Origin: DATHKG01 sp035489435
GTDB lineage: Bacteria; Bacteroidota; Bacteroidia; Chitinophagales; Chitinophagaceae
DNA length: 64,000 nt
Direction: 5' to 3' (one strand)
Assembly (NCBI GenBank): GCA_035489435.1
Contig: DATHKG010000111.1
In this document: positions 1-9,379 of the stretch, piece after piece
Layout: each line of letters starts with the position of its first letter
How positions within the stretch are numbered: the stretch's first letter is position 1
Translations under genes and position numbers: made by a program
The notes under the pieces: model-generated
The model's database searches: none
Seen by the model: the letters and a program-made list of their open reading frames with translations, nothing else
What the model was told of the DNA's origin: nothing

Positions 1-191
1 ATCAGCTTTGTTAGGGTTTCTTCCAGTGCTGGTTGCAGTATCGCCCTGATCGGCTTCAGTAACTCGACCACGGTACGAAGGCCGCGCAAAGGCACAATCC
101 CACTCCCAACTAGCTCATCCACTTGGGGGAATATCATACTAGCATAACAATTCTTACGAGTCCTATATAGCAGGCTTTGTTGTCCCATCAT
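1..191 (-). CDS. N-terminal part of an unrecognised protein, cut by the window edge
   Basis: An open frame runs leftward from two adjacent ATG codons at 191 and 188, with a stop codon immediately upstream of the first, and is still open at base 1. The 63 residues seen begin MMGQQSLLYRT and contain VDELVGSGIVPLRG and VELLKPIRAIL; no signal peptide or membrane segment is visible. The start of a transposase is possible because the neighbouring kilobase is repeat-rich, but I do not recognise a family. A 23-base stretch of this gene (43-65) recurs almost unchanged on the other strand at 860-882, within an inverted repeat, which fits a mobile or repeated origin. Confidence 0.5.
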   Translation of the reverse strand, partial: MMGQQSLLYRTRKNCYASMIFPQVDELVGSGIVPLRGLRTVVELLKPIRAILQPALEETLTKL

Positions 192-813
192 TCAATCAAC
201 ATTAAATCTTGTGAATAAGCCAATCACTTAATTAGCCATAGATGACAAATGAGCTGATATTCGTTTTGCAATTCCCTTCCCGATTTAATATACAAACCGA
301 TCTCACATTCGATTGGGGGAAACAACCCGGCCGCTTTCAAACGTAGCCACCCGCAAACACAGCCACGCGCAAACAATGCTGCCTGCAAACGTAGCCACCT
401 GCAAACGATGCTACCCGCAAACGTTGAATCACTACTGCGCTGAATCACTGCCAGGCTGTAACGAGCAATCGATGCAATACCTACCGTTATTTATTCCTTT
501 GCGCTATGGGAAAGATTATTAATGCGCTGGAACCAGATTGCTTGCGAATTAGATGAAAAGAATGCAAATGCAATGATGCTCAACCGAAGTTTCGGTAGCT
601 AAGATTGGTTAAGATTGTTGCAAATGGAATTTTGCCAATCGTTTTTCCGATAACCGGATAGCTGGTAACTGTAATTCAGAGAACGGTAACACAGCAATGT
701 CATTTCAATTTCTGCAATGCCGATAATGTCAATGCCGGTTATTGCAATAAGTGAATGGTGAATTTGTTAAATTAGTCGCATATCCCCCTAAGTGAACGAG
801 ATTAGAACGTGCA
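192..813. other. Gap without a convincing gene
   Basis: Only short open frames without recognisable features are present. The stretch holds the 16-bp tandem repeat at 338-427 and AT-rich sequence. No tRNA, terminator or conserved promoter was recognised. Confidence 0.5.
338..427. repeat. 16-bp tandem repeat, five units plus a partial one
   Basis: Units start at 338, 354, 370, 386 and 402, each beginning CAAAC and following the pattern CAAACGTAGCCACCCG with substitutions; a sixth partial unit follows at 418. The unit length is exact through all five copies. Because 16 is not a multiple of three, it is unlikely to be a protein repeat. Confidence 0.85.
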
Positions 814-1027
814 GGATGGGCCTGAGGTTGGTTTGATTGCCACCTTCGATTCCTGTTCGGAGTTACTGAAGTCCATCAGGGCCCAACAACCCCTGGCACA
901 ACATGAATACCTAAAAAAGCCGATCAGGGAACAAAAAGCTGATCGGAGACAAGAACCACCAGCGGCATGAACAAGGGTATTAACCAGGAATCACAGTGGC
1001 AAATCAAACCAACCGAAAGGCCCATCC
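814..1027. repeat. Large imperfect inverted repeat with internal hairpin
   Basis: The left arm at 814-843 and the right arm at 996-1027 are inverted copies over about 30 bases (shared cores GGATGGGCCT, GGTTGGTTTGATT and GCCAC), separated by about 150 bp. Inside lies a perfect 8-bp stem, CCGATCAG at 920-927 and CTGATCGG at 939-946. Positions 860-882 repeat a piece of the left-edge gene in opposite orientation. The layout resembles a small non-autonomous element, but no target-site duplication was found. Confidence 0.6.
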
Positions 1028-1085
1028 GGCGAAGGGAAGAACCGAGTGAACGCCATGAACGTCGAAAATCAACAAACGACAATAC

Positions 1086-1541
1086 TTATACAGTTCCAGT
1101 ACCAAGCGCCGCAAATATCCCGAAAAGAAAAATTAGCCCATAAAGTGCCAGGCAGATGATAGTAAAAATTCCCATAAACTTGAAGCAGGATTTGAGGTTT
1201 TCAAATGATGCATTCAGCGTGTCCTGGTCATTATTCCGCAAAGCAACCTGCATTTTGGTAGCGAACTTGAAGAGGTAGAGGCATGGAAAAAAATAAATCA
1301 GCATGATAGCGGCGACAACACCAATATAGATCATACCGAAGAGTTCTCCGGAAGCCCCATAAGCCGTGCCTGAAAACATTGTAGCCATGGTACTACCTGC
1401 AAATACAATGACCAGTAACATCAGGCCGATCATAATAAATCCTACTATTGAAAGAAACTTTGACCACTTGGCAATTTCACGTAAAAATGAAGATCCGCTG
1501 TGATCAACATGTAATTCGAACAGGTTGTTTGATTGTTCCAT
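1086..1541 (-). CDS. DUF5362-type integral membrane protein
   Basis: A 151-residue protein with a short polar N-terminus and three or four hydrophobic segments, at about residues 28-50, 68-92 and 118-146. The stretch LREIAKWSKFLSIVGF before the first membrane segment resembles the Bacteroidota DUF5362 family, whose function is unknown. It should sit in the inner membrane. It lies 92 bp downstream of proS on the same strand and could be cotranscribed, but nothing ties it to translation. The start ATG fits the N-terminal polar segment. Confidence 0.7.
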   Translation of the reverse strand: MEQSNNLFELHVDHSGSSFLREIAKWSKFLSIVGFIMIGLMLLVIVFAGSTMATMFSGTAYGASGELFGMIYIGVVAAIMLIYFFPCLYLFKFATKMQVALRNNDQDTLNASFENLKSCFKFMGIFTIICLALYGLIFLFGIFAALGTGTV

Positions 1542-1633
1542 AAGATTGGTTGAGGGTTGAAGGGTTAGAAATTTTTATGCACCCAAAATAAGCATTATAG
1601 ATGATAAATGCAATCATCCTTCAACCCCCGGGT

Positions 1634-3112
1634 TTAATATGCCTGGGCAAACAAAACCCGTTGCGTACTTGGTTTGCCGGTGAGAATACATTTTCCATCC
1701 TCCTGTGGATTGTCTAAAGGAATACAACGGATTGTTGCCTTGGTGAGCTCCTTTATCTTGTCCTCAGTTTCTGCAGTACCATCCCAATGCGCCGAGATGA
1801 ACCCGGTTTTATCTTTCAATACAGACTGAAACTCTTCCCAACTATCAACCCTGGTTATATGTTCGTCGCGAAAAGCAAGCGCCTTAGTATACATGGCCTG
1901 TTGAATCTGATCAAGCAAAGCATTAATGGTATCGGTGAAGCCATCAAGCGAAATTGTTTGCTTCTCCCTGGTATCGCGCCGCGCAACTTCAACGGAATTA
2001 TTTTCAACATCACGTGCACCAATGGCTACACGCAATGGCACACCCTTCTTTTCATATTCTGCAAACTTCCAACCCGGACGGTTATTGTCGTTATCATCAA
2101 ATTTCACCCTTATGCCGGCAGCTTTAAGCTGTTTAACCATTTCAGCAGCTTTTTCATTAATCAGGATATTCTGCTCAGGCCCTTTATAAATTGGTACTAT
2201 AACCACTTGTAAAGGCGCAATCCTGGGTGGCAACACCAGGCCCTCGTCATCACTATGTGCCATCACCAGGGCACCAATAAGCCGGGTACTTACCCCCCAG
2301 CTCGTTGCCCATACATAATCAAGTTTATTTTCTTTGTCAGAAAACTTCACATCAAAGGCTTTCGCAAAGTTCTGACCAAGGAAATGCGAAGTACCAGCCT
2401 GTAGAGCTTTACCATCCTGCATCAAAGCTTCAATACAATAAGTATCCAGTGCCCCGGCGAAACGTTCACTTTCTGACTTCACACCACGTATCACGGGTAG
2501 CGCCATCCAGTTTTCAGCAAAATCGGCATATACATGAAGCATCTGGACCGCCTCTGCAATCGCCTCGGTTGAGGTGGCATGGGCGGTATGACCTTCCTGC
2601 CACAGAAATTCCGCAGTACGAAGAAATAAACGGGTACGCATTTCCCATCTTACCACATTTGCCCATTGGTTGATCAGCAGGGGAAGATCGCGGTAAGATT
2701 GTATCCATCCTTTATAAGTATTCCAGATAATAGCTTCGCTGGTTGGACGAACAATCAGCTCCTCTTCCAGTTTAGAATCCGGATCGACCATCAGCGAACC
2801 CTTTTTGTCCGGGTTGGCCATTAAACGATAATGAGTTACCACGGCACATTCCTTGGCAAAACCTTCGGCATTTTTTTCTTCGGCTTCAAACAGGCTTTTC
2901 GGAACAAATAATGGGAAATAAGCATTTACATGCCCCGTGTCTTTAAACATTTTGTCCAACGCATCCCGCATATTTTCCCAAAGTGCATAACCATAGGGTT
3001 TGATCACCATGCAACCACGAACGGCTGAATAATCAGCCAGGCTGCCCTTAATGACGAGGTCATTGTACCACTGCGAATAATCCTGGCTCCTGGAAGTAAT
3101 CTCTTTGCTCAT
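1634..3112 (-). CDS. proS: Prolyl-tRNA synthetase, archaeal/eukaryotic type
   Basis: Charges tRNA-Pro with proline in the cytoplasm. The 492-residue length fits the short class II ProRS without the bacterial editing insertion. Visible features are the proline-site motif VRPTSEA (residues 121-127), class II motif 2 starting RWEMRTRLFLR (from about 155) with WQEGHTAHA after it, an anticodon-binding domain around 300-400 and a zinc-domain-like C-terminus ending in the conserved tyrosine (AQAY). This type is usual in Bacteroidota. The ATG at 3112 gives a full-length protein. Identification is secure. Confidence 0.97.
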   Translation of the reverse strand: MSKEITSRSQDYSQWYNDLVIKGSLADYSAVRGCMVIKPYGYALWENMRDALDKMFKDTGHVNAYFPLFVPKSLFEAEEKNAEGFAKECAVVTHYRLMANPDKKGSLMVDPDSKLEEELIVRPTSEAIIWNTYKGWIQSYRDLPLLINQWANVVRWEMRTRLFLRTAEFLWQEGHTAHATSTEAIAEAVQMLHVYADFAENWMALPVIRGVKSESERFAGALDTYCIEALMQDGKALQAGTSHFLGQNFAKAFDVKFSDKENKLDYVWATSWGVSTRLIGALVMAHSDDEGLVLPPRIAPLQVVIVPIYKGPEQNILINEKAAEMVKQLKAAGIRVKFDDNDNNRPGWKFAEYEKKGVPLRVAIGARDVENNSVEVARRDTREKQTISLDGFTDTINALLDQIQQAMYTKALAFRDEHITRVDSWEEFQSVLKDKTGFISAHWDGTAETEDKIKELTKATIRCIPLDNPQEDGKCILTGKPSTQRVLFAQAY

Positions 3113-3314
3113 AATTTTATCCTTATAATTCTTTTATTGTATACTTATAATTCTTTTGTTATGTGCTCCGGTTCACGGCACAATATTTTTAGCTTTATCC
3201 TGGCTACAGGCAACTGTGATTATTTTTAATCCGGGAATGACGAACCCAGCGCTCATGTACTGGTTCTCAGGTGTTTATTAACCTAAAATTTAACAATCGC
3301 GGCGTTTATTTTAA

Positions 3315-3322
3315 TACCTTTG
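3315..3322 (+). promoter_or_regulatory. Possible -7 element for the downstream lipoprotein gene
   Basis: TACCTTTG matches the Bacteroidota -7 consensus TAnnTTTG, 75 bp before the gene at 3398. The expected upstream TTTG is only TTTA (3289-3292), so the assignment is tentative. Confidence 0.35.
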
Positions 3323-3397
3323 GAGCTCATTTTGTTGTAACTTCATAAGGCTAACGCAAAAATAACAAGTTAAGCCGTAAAAATTTAAAACACTTAT

Positions 3398-4297
3398 ATG
3401 AAGTCCGCATTAGTATTTTCCAGTATTGTAGCAATTGCGTTAAGCAGTTGCTCGTCTGTGTACAGGACCGCTCAAACTCCTGACGATATATATTTTTCAC
3501 CCGGACGCGAAGAAGCTGCCGCCTATGTCCAGATGGACAAACCTGATGACCGCGCCGGCAGGTACCGAAATGATGAGGGAGAATATCTTTCACAAGACGA
3601 CCGCGTGTTAAAAATGAGAGTCCGCAATCGTGGCATGTGGAGCGCATTTGATGACTACGGATATGGTGGTATTGGCTATGCAGGAATGCCTTATGGTGGA
3701 ATGGGATATAATAGCCTTGCCTACGGAGGTTATGGTGGTTATGGTTATAGCGGATTCGGATACGGAAGTTCTTTTGGATATAGCCCCTGGTCCTATGGTG
3801 GCCTGGGACTTGGATTGAGTTTCGGCAATTATTACAATAATTATTATGGCTGGAACAACTACTATAATCCTTATTATGGTGGTGGTGTTATAATCAACAA
3901 ACCCGGACCAACAGCTAATACAAGGGTAAGAAGTTTTAATCCTAACACCTATTCAAACAGAACTTTCAATGGTTCCAATTCGAGTGGTTCCCTGACCCGT
4001 CCCGGCTCAACACGCCCGGTTGGTCAGAGTGGATATAACAACTCAAATACAAATACATTAGGAACAAGTCTCCGCAGGGTATTCTCGAGTGGATCAGGCA
4101 ATAATAACTCGAACGCCGACCGGGGAAGTTATTATACACCAAACAATGACAGACCTGTAAGATCATATTCCCCATCCAATAACAATTCTTCACCTGTTCG
4201 TACCCAGAGTACCGGAAGCAGTGGCGGAAGTGTTGGCGGATCCAGTTCAGGTGGCGGCGGTGGAAGTACCGGTAGTCGCCCTGGCAGAGGAAATTAA
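3398..4297 (+). CDS. Gly/Tyr/Ser-rich putative lipoprotein
   Basis: A 299-residue protein with a lipoprotein signal peptide ending in the lipobox-like LSSC (Cys 18), so it is probably anchored to a membrane facing the periplasm or the surface. After a polar stretch (about 25-85) comes a glycine/tyrosine-rich region (about 90-165, many YGG, GYG and YY pairs) and then a Ser/Asn/Gly-rich, probably disordered tail ending SRPGRGN. Low-complexity proteins of this kind are common in Bacteroidota and have no assigned function. A terminator follows, so it is probably monocistronic. Confidence 0.75.
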   Translation: MKSALVFSSIVAIALSSCSSVYRTAQTPDDIYFSPGREEAAAYVQMDKPDDRAGRYRNDEGEYLSQDDRVLKMRVRNRGMWSAFDDYGYGGIGYAGMPYGGMGYNSLAYGGYGGYGYSGFGYGSSFGYSPWSYGGLGLGLSFGNYYNNYYGWNNYYNPYYGGGVIINKPGPTANTRVRSFNPNTYSNRTFNGSNSSGSLTRPGSTRPVGQSGYNNSNTNTLGTSLRRVFSSGSGNNNSNADRGSYYTPNNDRPVRSYSPSNNNSSPVRTQSTGSSGGSVGGSSSGGGGGSTGSRPGRGN

Positions 4298-4322
4298 TCT
4301 AATTGTTACGATATTTCATAAC

Positions 4323-4375
4323 AAGGAGGAACACGATTTAAGGATAATCCTGAATTTTGATTCCTCCTTTTTTTT
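4323..4375 (+). terminator. Rho-independent terminator after the Gly-rich lipoprotein gene
   Basis: AAGGAGGAA (4323-4331) pairs perfectly with TTCCTCCTT (4361-4369), followed by a run of T. The long loop contains a smaller stem, AGGAT/ATCCT (4341-4351). Confidence 0.7.
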
Positions 4376-4410
4376 GGCGGCAAGAGAAAAACGATAATCA
4401 GAGAAGCGAT

Positions 4411-6012
4411 ATGAAAAGGATAGCTTATGTATTTGGAATGTTTATTTGTGCACAGCAGCTCAATGCCCAGGTTCCGGAAGATGCGATAAGAATGAGCTGG
4501 AACATTCCATCAGGAACAGCAAGAAACCAGGCAATAGGCGGGGCTATGGGTTCACTGGGTGGCGAAATAACTACTTTGTTTGTTAACCCGGCAGGTCTTG
4601 GGATGTATAAAAAAGGTGAGTTTGTTCTCAGCCCGGGTATCAGTTTCAATAAAGGAACAGGTTTTTACCGGGGAACTGAAGCTAAATCCGACAATGTTTC
4701 AAAATTCAATTTTGGCACAACAGGGGCCGTTTTGAGTTGGGCAGACAACAATAGCAAATGGAAGAACAAAACTTTTGGAATTGGAGTAAACCGGATGGCC
4801 AATTTCAACAACACCCAGTATTATAAGGGCCAGAATAATTATAGCTCTTTTTCAGAATCTTTTGCAGAAGAGTTTGCTGCCTCAGGTCTCGACATAAGCA
4901 CGACTCTATATGATGCACCGCTTTCATTAGGCACTAAGCTTGCAAATTATACTTACCTGATAGATACTGCTACTATAGCCGGCCAGACCGAAGTAGTGGG
5001 TCTACCACTTCGTGATGCAACAATAGGCAATAAGCCGGTCTTGTTTGACCAGGAAAAAACCACCACTACAAAAGGCGGAATAACGGAACTGGCTTTGGGA
5101 TTTGCTTCCAACATGGACGATAAGATTTATATAGGTGCTGGCCTGGGCATTCCCATCATGAATTACAGCCGTACTTCTGTGTTGCGCGAAACTGATGCAA
5201 CGGGCGTTAACAACAATAATTTCGGATATGCGGAGTACCTGGAAGAATACGAAGCCAGGGGTGTTGGTATAAACGCAAAACTTGGTGTAATCTTCAAACC
5301 AGCCACACAACTCCGGATTGGAATTGCTATTCATACACCATCGTGGTACGCAATTGATGAACAAATAACCGGGCGTATTGAAACGGATCTTGAAAATTAT
5401 TTTCCAGCGGGAAAGAACATAAGGGTTGCAACTGCAGATTCAATTTATACACAGTTTGGCTATGGCATTCCCGAATTCAGTTATGATCTTGTGTCGCCCT
5501 GGAAATTTTTGGTGAGTGGCTCTTATGTATTGTATGAAGTGGAAGATGTTACACAGCAGAAAGGATTTATCACTGCAGATATTGAATATGTAACACATGG
5601 CTCATCAAAGTTTCGTTCCAGCGATGAAGAACAAAATGATGATTATTATGATGCTGTGAATTCAACTATAAAGAATGAGTACAAAGGAGCATTCAACTTC
5701 CGGGTAGGTGGAGAATTAAAGTTTAACACGATTATGACCAGGCTTGGGTTTGCCTATTATGGTAATCCTTATGAAGAAAAGTCATACAAGTATGGAGAGA
5801 ATAATGAGAATACGCTGAAGCCACGCCGCATGAATTTAAGTGGAGGACTTGGATACCGTAACCGCGGAATATTTATCGACCTGACCTATATTCATAGCCT
5901 GAACAGGGATGTAAATTTCCCTTATCGTTTGGCTGATAAGGACAATACGTTTGCAGCTTTAAAAGAAAGCAATGGGACAGTGTTGTTGACTGTTGGATTT
6001 AAGTTCCCGTAG
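4411..6012 (+). CDS. OmpP1/FadL-like outer-membrane protein
   Basis: The chosen ATG at 4411 gives a signal peptide (MKRIAYVFGMFICAQQLNAQ) and a 533-residue protein. An in-frame ATG 54 bp upstream would put polar residues before the signal and lies inside the preceding terminator, so it was rejected. The early segment with GGAMGSLGGEITTLFVNPAGLGMY is typical of the FadL/OmpP1 family, whose beta-barrel channels carry hydrophobic compounds. The rest alternates aromatic and polar residues as in a barrel and ends VTVGFKFP. The substrate cannot be inferred. It stands alone between a terminator and convergent miaA. Confidence 0.8.
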   Translation: MKRIAYVFGMFICAQQLNAQVPEDAIRMSWNIPSGTARNQAIGGAMGSLGGEITTLFVNPAGLGMYKKGEFVLSPGISFNKGTGFYRGTEAKSDNVSKFNFGTTGAVLSWADNNSKWKNKTFGIGVNRMANFNNTQYYKGQNNYSSFSESFAEEFAASGLDISTTLYDAPLSLGTKLANYTYLIDTATIAGQTEVVGLPLRDATIGNKPVLFDQEKTTTTKGGITELALGFASNMDDKIYIGAGLGIPIMNYSRTSVLRETDATGVNNNNFGYAEYLEEYEARGVGINAKLGVIFKPATQLRIGIAIHTPSWYAIDEQITGRIETDLENYFPAGKNIRVATADSIYTQFGYGIPEFSYDLVSPWKFLVSGSYVLYEVEDVTQQKGFITADIEYVTHGSSKFRSSDEEQNDDYYDAVNSTIKNEYKGAFNFRVGGELKFNTIMTRLGFAYYGNPYEEKSYKYGENNENTLKPRRMNLSGGLGYRNRGIFIDLTYIHSLNRDVNFPYRLADKDNTFAALKESNGTVLLTVGFKFP

Positions 6013-6016
6013 AATT

Positions 6017-6100
6017 AGTGGTGAGTGGTGAGTGGTGAGTGGAGTTATGAGTTATGAGTGATGAGTGATGAGTGATGTGTGATGAGTGGAGTTATGAGTG
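6017..6100. repeat. Degenerate heptamer tandem repeat between convergent genes
   Basis: About eleven copies of GTGAGTG/ATGAGTG-like heptamers fill the gap between the porin and miaA 3' ends. The block GAGTGGAGTTATGAGT occurs twice. No hairpin terminator is seen here. Confidence 0.75.
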
Positions 6101-6116
6101 CAGGGAGTTAAATACA

Positions 6117-7004
6117 TTATTTTAAGCCATCTATTGGGAGTTCATCATCTGGTTGGAACCAGCGTATATCAGGATCTTTTTTGAACCAGGTTATCTGGCG
6201 TTTTGCATATTGACGCGTATGGATTTTTATATTTTCAATTGCAGATTCAAGGTTGATTTTGTTTTCGAGGTATTCAAATATTTCTGTATAACCGACGGTT
6301 CGTAGAGGAGGGAGTGATTTATAAGGGACCAGGCTTTTTACTTCATCAACCAGCCCTGCAACGATCATCTGGTCAACTCTTTTATCAATCTGGTTTTGAA
6401 GAATTGGTTTCGGCGGAGCAATTCCAAGCTTGATGATGTTGAACGCTCTTTGTTTCTTATGCTGAGTCTGGTAATGCCTGATTGAATGTCCTGTAGCCTT
6501 AATTACTTCAAGCGCCCTTAGCAATCGATGTGGATTATCAATTTCACCGGTGGCATAGAAAAGGGGATCGAGTTCACTGACTTCCTGCTTTAACCATTCA
6601 AGCCCAAACTTATCATAGCTGGCATTGATCTCATTATGTAAAACCGGATCGATGGGTGGTATGATATCAAGCCCTTCGCAAAATGATCTTATATAAAGAC
6701 CAGTTCCACCGACCATTACTGCTATATCGTGTTTTGTAAAAATTTCTTCGGCAGCATTCAATGCGTATGCTTCAAAATCTGCTGCATTTGCTGGTTGATG
6801 AATGGAATGACTGTTGATGAAATAATGATGAACAGCTTCCAGCTCAGCCTTGGATGGTTTCGCGACCCCTATATCCATTTCAATGTAACATTGCCTAGAA
6901 TCTGCAGAAATTATTTCGGTCTTGAGTTGTTGAGCAAGCCTGATTGCGATAGCTGTTTTACCGGCAGCAGTAGGACCAACGATTATAATAACCGTTTTAC
7001 TCAT
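6117..7004 (-). CDS. miaA: tRNA dimethylallyltransferase
   Basis: Transfers a dimethylallyl group to N6 of A37 in tRNAs reading UNN codons. The 295-residue protein has the P-loop GPTAAGKT (10-17), the substrate motif SADSRQ (33-38) followed by DIGVAKPS, the GGTGLYIRS motif (about 97-105), and the C-terminal region with VGYTEIFEYL and QYAKRQITWF seen in MiaA. Length is normal. The three genes from here to 9277 lie on the same strand but are spaced by repeat-bearing gaps. Confidence 0.97.
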   Translation of the reverse strand: MSKTVIIIVGPTAAGKTAIAIRLAQQLKTEIISADSRQCYIEMDIGVAKPSKAELEAVHHYFINSHSIHQPANAADFEAYALNAAEEIFTKHDIAVMVGGTGLYIRSFCEGLDIIPPIDPVLHNEINASYDKFGLEWLKQEVSELDPLFYATGEIDNPHRLLRALEVIKATGHSIRHYQTQHKKQRAFNIIKLGIAPPKPILQNQIDKRVDQMIVAGLVDEVKSLVPYKSLPPLRTVGYTEIFEYLENKINLESAIENIKIHTRQYAKRQITWFKKDPDIRWFQPDDELPIDGLK

Positions 7005-7068
7005 GGTTGATAATGGAGATGATAACAGTCTTACTCATGGATTGATGATGGACCTCAGTGTCGTGACG

Positions 7069-7122
7069 GTCCGATGGGCATAAATAGTCCGACGGGCATA
7101 TATAGTCCGATTGGTTTAAATA
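7069..7122. repeat. 18-bp tandem repeat, three units
   Basis: Units at 7069-7086, 7087-7104 and 7105-7122 follow GTCCGAYGGGCATAAATA, the third more diverged. They lie between the miaA start and the end of the next gene. Confidence 0.8.
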
Positions 7123-7139
7123 GATGGAGGGTTAAATTT

Positions 7140-7727
7140 TCAAATCTCCTCCTTATCATCAACAGCTTCCTCCTGGTCGCTATCGGCATCGGTATCGGTA
7201 TCGGTGCCGATTAGGCCATCTTCCTCGCCTTCTTCACCAAACCCTTCAGCACCAGCAGTAAGATCATATTTCTCCTCCATTTCTGCCAGCTTATCCCCCA
7301 CCAGTCCCTTAGTTCCATATTGTGAAGGAGCTATGCCTTCTGTTTTCACCACAACAGGATAATCGAGTTTTGGGTTTTCTTCTTTGGAAACATTGATGAG
7401 TTCAATCTGGAAATGCCAGTTACGGGTAAAATCGTATAAATAAGTGAAGCGTTGATTTGGATCCTTTATTTCTGTCCCTATGGGAGTTTCTTCCATGATC
7501 AACGGCGGAACCTTATATGGCCTGTCATACTTCTCCAGGCTGATCTCCCTACCCTTCACCCAAAGGTCGTTGCTTCTTGTAAAAGTCGCCTGGTGCTTGT
7601 TATCAAATTCATAGGCCTTCAGGATCGCCTGGTGCAATTGCAGAAATGTTTGCTTGTGTTTAATTGCAATGTCACGGTAGATACTGTCATCCTCCTCAAA
7701 ATATACCCTGAATTTTAAAATCGCCAT
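7140..7727 (-). CDS. Plasmid pRiA4b ORF-3/IS1096 TnpR-like domain protein
   Basis: A 195-residue cytoplasmic protein. Residues 1-140 carry the features of the pRiA4b ORF-3-like family: a beta-rich start (LKFRVYF), LHQAILKAYEFDNKHQATF, and YLYDFTRNWHFQIEL, the family's YxYDFGDxWxHxIxL-type block. The tail (about 160-195) is strongly acidic. Some members are annotated as IS1096 passenger TnpR, but no transposon ends are visible and the neighbours are housekeeping genes. Molecular function is unknown. Confidence 0.75.
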   Translation of the reverse strand: MAILKFRVYFEEDDSIYRDIAIKHKQTFLQLHQAILKAYEFDNKHQATFTRSNDLWVKGREISLEKYDRPYKVPPLIMEETPIGTEIKDPNQRFTYLYDFTRNWHFQIELINVSKEENPKLDYPVVVKTEGIAPSQYGTKGLVGDKLAEMEEKYDLTAGAEGFGEEGEEDGLIGTDTDTDADSDQEEAVDDKEEI

Positions 7728-7861
7728 CCTGATTTGATTTGTTTATAGAAAGCCGGAAAAATTAGGCTTCAAATGTAATATAATATTCACAACTATTGTA
7801 CCATCGCAGCTAACCAAACCATAATTGGTTAATATTAGATGATATGCAAACGGGGAACTGA

Positions 7862-9277
7862 TCAATTGATGCTGATGCCCATTTCACCGGCCTTAAGCAG
7901 CATAAAGGCATAGGCTGCATCATAGTTGTTTTCAATTTCGCCATCGAGAATTGCCTCGCGGATGGCATTTTTCAGGTCACCAACTGGACGGGATGGTGGT
8001 AATTTAAAAATCTCCATGATCATCTCACCGGTGATAGGTGGTTGCCAGTTTCGTAGCTGGTCTTTTTCTTCTACCTCTTTCATTCTTTCTCTAACATGTT
8101 CGAAATTCTCGAGGTAACGTTTAACTTTTTGTTTGTTTTTTGAAGTGATGTCTGCCTCACAAAGCATCATCAAAGATTCGATATCTTCACCCGCATCAAA
8201 CAGCAGCCGGCGAACCGCGGAATCCGTGATGTTTTCTTTAGTAAGACTGATTGGCCGGAGATGAAGTTCAACCAGTTTTTTTACCAGCCGCATTTTTTCA
8301 TTTTGAGGCAACTTGAGTTTGGTGAAGATTTTGGGAACCATCCTGCCTCCAAGCGTTTCATGACCGTGGAAGGTCCAGCCATGTCCTTTTTCAAATTTTT
8401 TTGTTGCAGGTTTGGCAATATCATGTAATAATGCCGCCCATCTCAACCAAAGATCGTTGGTGTTGGCACTGATATTATCGATCACCTGTAGTGTGTGATA
8501 GAAATTATCCTTGTGACCATGGCCATCGATGTATTCTGCACCCGCCAGTTCCGTCATCAATGGAAAGATAATATGCAACAAGCCCGACTGGTAAAGCAGG
8601 TCAAGGCCAATAGAAGGTTTAGAACTAAGCAGTATCTTGTTCAGTTCTTCGGTTATACGTTCCTGTGATATGATCCTGATCCGGTTAGCATTGTCTTTTA
8701 TGGCCTGGAATGTTTTCGCTTCAATGTTGAAATGAAGTTGTGAAGCAAACCTGATGGCACGCATCATACGCAATGGATCATCGCTGAAAGTCTGTAGTGG
8801 ATCAAGAGGGGTTTGTATGATTTTGTTTTCAATATCATAAACGCCACCAAACGGGTCGATCAGTTTACCATAATCGTCTTCATTCAGACTGATTGCAAGC
8901 GCATTCATGGTGAAATCGCGACGCTCCTGGTCATCTTTTAATGTACCTGGTACAACTTCAGGGTTACGACTGTGATAGCCATAGCTTTCACGCCTGGCCC
9001 CGACGAATTCCATCTCGAAGTCATCAAGTTTTATTTGTGCAGTACCATAGGTTTTGAAAAATGCAACTGAAGGTTTTGGTGAAAACCTGTCTGCTACTTT
9101 ATGGGCGAGATGAATTCCATCCCCTACACAAACAATATCAGCGTCTTTTGTTTTACGCCCTATTATCTTATCACGCACAAAACCGCCGATGAGATAACAG
9201 GGAAATCCGACATCCGCAGCCGCATGAGCAACTTTTTTAAATATGAATAGTTCCTTTTCTGAACAATCAATCTCCAT
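7862..9277 (-). CDS. cca: CCA-adding tRNA nucleotidyltransferase with HD domain
   Basis: Builds or repairs the 3' CCA end of tRNAs, which matters here because the tRNA-Leu in this window does not encode CCA. The 471-residue class II enzyme shows the nucleotidyltransferase signature GGFVRD (31-36) with catalytic DAD (45-47), RRDFTMNALA (119-128), DDPLRMMRAIRFASQ (166-180), and an HD phosphohydrolase domain with His 261 and the pair HD (285-286). Some family members are poly(A) polymerases; the tRNA role is the usual one in Bacteroidota. Confidence 0.93.
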   Translation of the reverse strand: MEIDCSEKELFIFKKVAHAAADVGFPCYLIGGFVRDKIIGRKTKDADIVCVGDGIHLAHKVADRFSPKPSVAFFKTYGTAQIKLDDFEMEFVGARRESYGYHSRNPEVVPGTLKDDQERRDFTMNALAISLNEDDYGKLIDPFGGVYDIENKIIQTPLDPLQTFSDDPLRMMRAIRFASQLHFNIEAKTFQAIKDNANRIRIISQERITEELNKILLSSKPSIGLDLLYQSGLLHIIFPLMTELAGAEYIDGHGHKDNFYHTLQVIDNISANTNDLWLRWAALLHDIAKPATKKFEKGHGWTFHGHETLGGRMVPKIFTKLKLPQNEKMRLVKKLVELHLRPISLTKENITDSAVRRLLFDAGEDIESLMMLCEADITSKNKQKVKRYLENFEHVRERMKEVEEKDQLRNWQPPITGEMIMEIFKLPPSRPVGDLKNAIREAILDGEIENNYDAAYAFMLLKAGEMGISIN

Positions 9278-9325
9278 TTTGCAAATGTACGAAGGATGAG
9301 GAATGAATTAACGGATGAAGCTTTG

Positions 9326-9378
9326 TGATCGGATAAGCTTCATGATCGAATAAAACGTGATGATCGAATGAAGCTTTC
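9326..9378. repeat. 17-18-bp degenerate tandem repeat, three units
   Basis: Units start at 9326, 9343 and 9361, each with TGATCGRAT. They occupy the gap between cca and the glycosyltransferase gene, up to the stop codon of the latter. Confidence 0.6.
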
Positions 9379-9379
9379 G

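Noticed and set aside
7140..7727. Insertion sequence suggested by the TnpR-like name of this family
   Set aside because: No terminal inverted repeats, target duplications or transposase gene surround it, and neighbours are core genes.
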